DNA from: an uncultured Lachnospiraceae bacterium
GTDB taxonomy: Bacteria > Bacillota > Clostridia > Lachnospirales > Lachnospiraceae
Length of the DNA: 64,000 nt
Assembly: GCA_910577645.1 (NCBI GenBank)
Contig: CAJTOL010000004.1
Location: forward strand, 129,100-193,099
Direction: 5' to 3'
This document shows, piece by piece, positions 61,849-64,000 of the stretch (position 1 is the stretch's first letter; every line of letters starts with the position of its first letter). The position numbers were made by a program, and so were the translations under genes. The notes under the pieces are model-generated. The model was given only the letters and a program-made list of their open reading frames with translations. It was not told the DNA's origin and made no database searches.

Positions 61849-63063
61849 TTAGATAAAAAATGAATACGAATCAAATTTCCGGTATGCTTTCACCTCCCGG
61901 TACAGAGGACACAAAAGCCCGGTGAGAATCGTAGACGTTGAGGGAAACAGGGCCAGTTCCGGAGATATCTGTCCCATCAGAGACAGGCGCAGGGACGTTC
62001 CCATCAGCAAACACAAAACGCAGCCGCTGAAAAATGCCAGCAACAGCAGCTTTCTCCTTAAATACTTCTTTGTCTTCTTTCCCGCGTAGATACCTACGAT
62101 GCTGTCCCCACTTTTCTGCAGCTGCTCCGCCATATCCCCCGGCGCCAGCATGATAAAAGAAAATATCAAATTTAATGCAAAAACTGTCCCCAGATAAATG
62201 GCCACCCCCGAGGCGGTTGTCAGATTCAATTTCCCATAGATAAACTGCAGAGTAGGGTTTTCTTCATAAAACAGCAAAAAAAACCGCACTACCAGTTGAG
62301 GAATCATAAAAAAGGAGACGGCAAACATAACCGGCATCACGCCGATAGGATCCAATTTTAATGCAATATAGCTTTTATCCGCGTAAGTATTATGGATAGA
62401 CACCCGCTGGACAGGAACGCGGATAATTATGTTTTCCATCATTAAAACCACTGCTGCCATAATCAGACAGAGAATTACCGGCTTGTGAAGCTCCGCCCAT
62501 GTGAATTTCTGTATCGTAGCAGCCAGGTTGTCCAGAATATTGACCAATATAATAGGGGCCTGTCCACCTATCCCCTCTTCTTTATTTACACTAGCCATTT
62601 TGTATATTACAGCTGCCCCTGCTATCATCTCCAGTACGGCGATTATTTTCATCGTCCGGATATCCATGGCCGACTCTTTAAACACCAGGCTCTCTGCCCG
62701 CGACACAGCAGATACTGCAGCTATCACGGTCATCAGCATCAGGGTAACCCGCTCCATTTTCTGCGGCGAAAAACGAGCTTTAAACTCAGCCCCTCTTATG
62801 GCCATAAATATCCACATAAGCAGCATTGATGTAATGTACGGCATAATGCCTAATGCAAAGACGGTATACTGATATCTGTCCCCGCTGATCATAGAAATCA
62901 TGATATTCTGGGAATTCAGCTCTTCCAATTGATATGCGGCCGGATCAACATTATAAAGCAGAAGACTCCTTCCAACCATATAGATTGCAAGGATCAATAT
63001 TGTTAAGAGAAGTCTCCGCTTTAGCTCATGAGTTTTATTCTTTTTCAAATAACATCCCTTCAT
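61849..63063 (-). CDS. secY2: Accessory Sec translocon channel SecY2
   Basis: 404 residues with about ten membrane segments, SecY-like but diverged, as in SecY2 of accessory Sec systems. Recognisable parts are LGIMPYITSMLLMWIFMAIRG in the region of TM2 and a C-terminal KKTKKYLRRKLLLLAFFSG loop. The frame extends to 63099, but GGAGAG lies six bases before the ATG at 63063, so that start is used. This ribosome binding site is within a perfect 14-pair hairpin (63067-63096) that directly follows the serine-rich protein gene. Translation is thus probably damped relative to the substrate gene. Confidence 0.94.
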   Translation of the reverse strand: MKGCYLKKNKTHELKRRLLLTILILAIYMVGRSLLLYNVDPAAYQLEELNSQNIMISMISGDRYQYTVFALGIMPYITSMLLMWIFMAIRGAEFKARFSPQKMERVTLMLMTVIAAVSAVSRAESLVFKESAMDIRTMKIIAVLEMIAGAAVIYKMASVNKEEGIGGQAPIILVNILDNLAATIQKFTWAELHKPVILCLIMAAVVLMMENIIIRVPVQRVSIHNTYADKSYIALKLDPIGVMPVMFAVSFFMIPQLVVRFFLLFYEENPTLQFIYGKLNLTTASGVAIYLGTVFALNLIFSFIMLAPGDMAEQLQKSGDSIVGIYAGKKTKKYLRRKLLLLAFFSGCVLCLLMGTSLRLSLMGQISPELALFPSTSTILTGLLCPLYREVKAYRKFDSYSFFI

Positions 63064-63066
63064 ATA

Positions 63067-63096
63067 TATCTCTCCGGCAGAACTGCCGGAGAGATA
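63067..63096 (-). promoter_or_regulatory. Stable hairpin occluding the secY2 ribosome binding site
   Basis: On the minus strand TATCTCTCCGGCAG and CTGCCGGAGAGATA form a perfect 14-base-pair stem closed by TT. The 3' arm contains GGAGAG, the ribosome binding site of secY2. There is no T tract, so it is not a classic terminator. It stands 27 bases after the stop of the serine-rich repeat gene. Confidence 0.8.
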
Positions 63097-63122
63097 CACA
63101 TTTGTTCACTAAATACTCTTAC

Positions 63123-64000
63123 TTATTCTTTCTTTTTGCCATCACTCAGTTCTTTTTTATTCTTTCTGCTTCTGCGATAGCCATCTGTAATACTTGCCGC
63201 TACTGCTATGAACGGAATCCATGACCACCAAACCTTCTCTGCCACAGCTCCTGCTGCAAGGGCCACTTCTTCGTCTTCAATCTCTACCAGTTCTTCTTCA
63301 GCTTCTTTTTCAGCTTCCTCTTCATCGTCCACTACTGCAAGAGGTACTTCTTCATCTTCGATCTCTACCAGTTCTTGTTCTTCCCCATTTTCTTCTGCAA
63401 GCGGTATAATGGTTTCTCCATCGCCTACCTCCGGCAGGCCTGCATTACCTGTTGCAGCCAGAGGAATTATCTGCTCCTCAATCTGGGTTACTGCTGTCGG
63501 TGTCTCCTCCAACGGTACGACTTCTTCGTCAATTGTAACGATTTCTTCATCCTCAGTAACCGTTCCAACCGGTTCAGCTGTATCTGCTGCTGAACCTCCT
63601 CCTGCTCCGCCTTCTAACTCAGTCTCGTCAAATACATTTTCACTATTCCATGCGCTGACGCTAGCTGAAGCACTTGCATCTTCACTTAATGAGCGGCTGG
63701 TGCTATTACTGATGCTTTGGCTGATACTTTGACTCTCGCTGGTACTCTGGCTTAAACTGGTACTCAGACTCTCACTAGTACTCTGGCTTAAACTGATGCT
63801 ATTGCTTAAGCTGGTACTTAAGCTCTCACTAATACTCTGACTTAAGCTAGCACTCAAGCTCTCGCTCGTACTGGTGCTCTGGCTTAAGCTCGTACTCAAG
63901 CTCTCGCTCGTACTGGTGCTCTGGCTTAAGCTCGTACTTAAGCTCTCGCTCGTGCTCTGGCTTAAGCTCGTGCTCAGACTCTCACTCGTGCTGGTGCTCT
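63123..64000 (-). CDS. Serine-rich repeat surface protein, C-terminal part (5' part outside window)
   Basis: The frame is open through the right edge, so at least 292 codons of the 3' end are seen. The visible N-terminal third is a serine-rich repeat of SxS type (63684-64000). An acidic region of about 135 residues follows, containing five related motifs around [IV][IV]PL[AE] (63252-63536). Then come a single hydrophobic segment (about 63182-63233, WWSWIPFIAVAASITDGY) and a basic tail rich in Arg and Lys. This is the substrate of the adjoining accessory Sec system: glycosylated in the cytoplasm and exported as an adhesin. No LPXTG sorting motif precedes the hydrophobic segment, unlike streptococcal and lactobacillar relatives. 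The apparent start at 63899 is only an in-frame TTG within the repeat. Confidence 0.9.
   Translation of the reverse strand, partial: STSTSESLSTSLSQSTSESLSTSLSQSTSTSESLSTSLSQSTSTSESLSASLSQSISESLSTSLSNSISLSQSTSESLSTSLSQSTSESQSISQSISNSTSRSLSEDASASASVSAWNSENVFDETELEGGAGGGSAADTAEPVGTVTEDEEIVTIDEEVVPLEETPTAVTQIEEQIIPLAATGNAGLPEVGDGETIIPLAEENGEEQELVEIEDEEVPLAVVDDEEEAEKEAEEELVEIEDEEVALAAGAVAEKVWWSWIPFIAVAASITDGYRRSRKNKKELSDGKKKE
63252..63536 (-). repeat. Acidic [IV][IV]PL[AE] repeats of the surface protein
   Basis: Five copies are seen: IDEEVVPLEE, IEEQIIPLAA, GETIIPLAEE, IEDEEVPLAV and IEDEEVALAA. The last two are parts of longer direct repeats, ELVEIEDEEVxLA, also nearly identical in DNA. They lie between the serine-rich region and the membrane segment. 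Confidence 0.8.
63684..64000 (-). repeat. Serine-rich repeat (SxS type), continuing past the window
   Basis: About 105 codons in which every second residue is serine, with units such as STSESLSTSLSQ. The codon pattern AGC/AGT with alternating third bases shows DNA-level repetition with slight drift. The positions between serines are mainly Leu, Thr, Glu, Gln, Ile and Asn. This is the glycan acceptor. Confidence 0.95.

Noticed and set aside
63063..63100. Hairpin after the adhesin gene as an ordinary rho-independent terminator
   Set aside because: No T tract follows on the minus strand, and the 3' arm is the secY2 ribosome binding site.
63420..63450. LPEVG in the serine-rich protein as a sortase motif
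   Set aside because: It has Val instead of Thr and lies more than 60 residues before the membrane segment, whereas sorting motifs sit directly before it.
63684..64000. Regular DNA repeats at the right edge as a CRISPR array
   Set aside because: The repeats are in-frame codons of a serine-rich protein without unique spacers of constant length.

Overview
The window reads as chromosomal DNA of a gut-type Gram-positive Firmicute, most likely a Lachnospiraceae (Clostridium cluster XIVa-like). The reasons are the strong GGAGG ribosome binding sites, class II GalT, clostridial-type ThiC, Lpl-type sugar ABC transporters, MATE/MarR pairs, zinc-ribbon membrane proteins and moderate GC content. I cannot name a species. 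No rRNA, tRNA, insertion sequence, prophage or CRISPR array was seen.

Layout. 1-6.4 kb: the 3' end of an RpiR/SIS regulator, then two MarR-MATE efflux modules in opposite orientation flanking an orphan two-gene ABC importer, with a candidate small RNA between them. 6.4-12 kb: a D-galactonate-type catabolic operon (galactonate dehydratase, acetamidase/formamidase, two sugar permeases, solute-binding protein) facing an HpcH/HpaI aldolase. Both the binding protein and the aldolase lack their 5' ends and meet head to head at a single junction near 11318, which looks like a deletion or rearrangement scar. 12-18.5 kb: a cytoplasmic-looking arylsulfate sulfotransferase, a zinc-ribbon membrane protein, a PTS EIIC-like permease, galT and a Gx-type transporter. 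18.6-24.5 kb: a NusG-II protein, then a TPP-riboswitch-controlled thiamin operon (thiC, thiW, a thiM-thiE fusion, thiD) that can make HMP but only salvages thiazole, then a lipoprotein. 24.7-26.3 kb: gpmI.

26.3-39.5 kb: a pectin/rhamnogalacturonan locus. A membrane-bound AraC-type regulator lies upstream of an Lpl-type ABC importer and three signal-less enzymes (GH106-like, GH105, GH28), which suggests uptake of oligosaccharides followed by intracellular breakdown. 39.5-42.4 kb: two tandem paralogous proteins joining hemerythrin, a CheC/CheX-like region and a receiver domain.

42.5-64 kb: one long minus-strand run. Read 5' to 3' it holds a serine-rich repeat surface protein (running off the window), secY2, asp1, asp2, asp3, secA2, gtfA, gtfB, a previously overlooked 57-codon two-helix membrane protein (Asp4/Asp5-like), two paralogous Gtf3-like/GT2 fusion glycosyltransferases and a GT8 glycosyltransferase. 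It then passes with only 29 bp of spacing into a transglutaminase-like exported protein, a PilC/GspF platform protein, four pilin-like small membrane proteins and a PilT-type ATPase. The first part is an accessory Sec system that would glycosylate and export the serine-rich adhesin. It differs from the streptococcal type in the glycosyltransferase fusions, in the absence of an LPXTG motif on the substrate, in a stable hairpin occluding the secY2 ribosome binding site, and in its physical link to a minimal pilus-like set. This is the most interesting part of the window.
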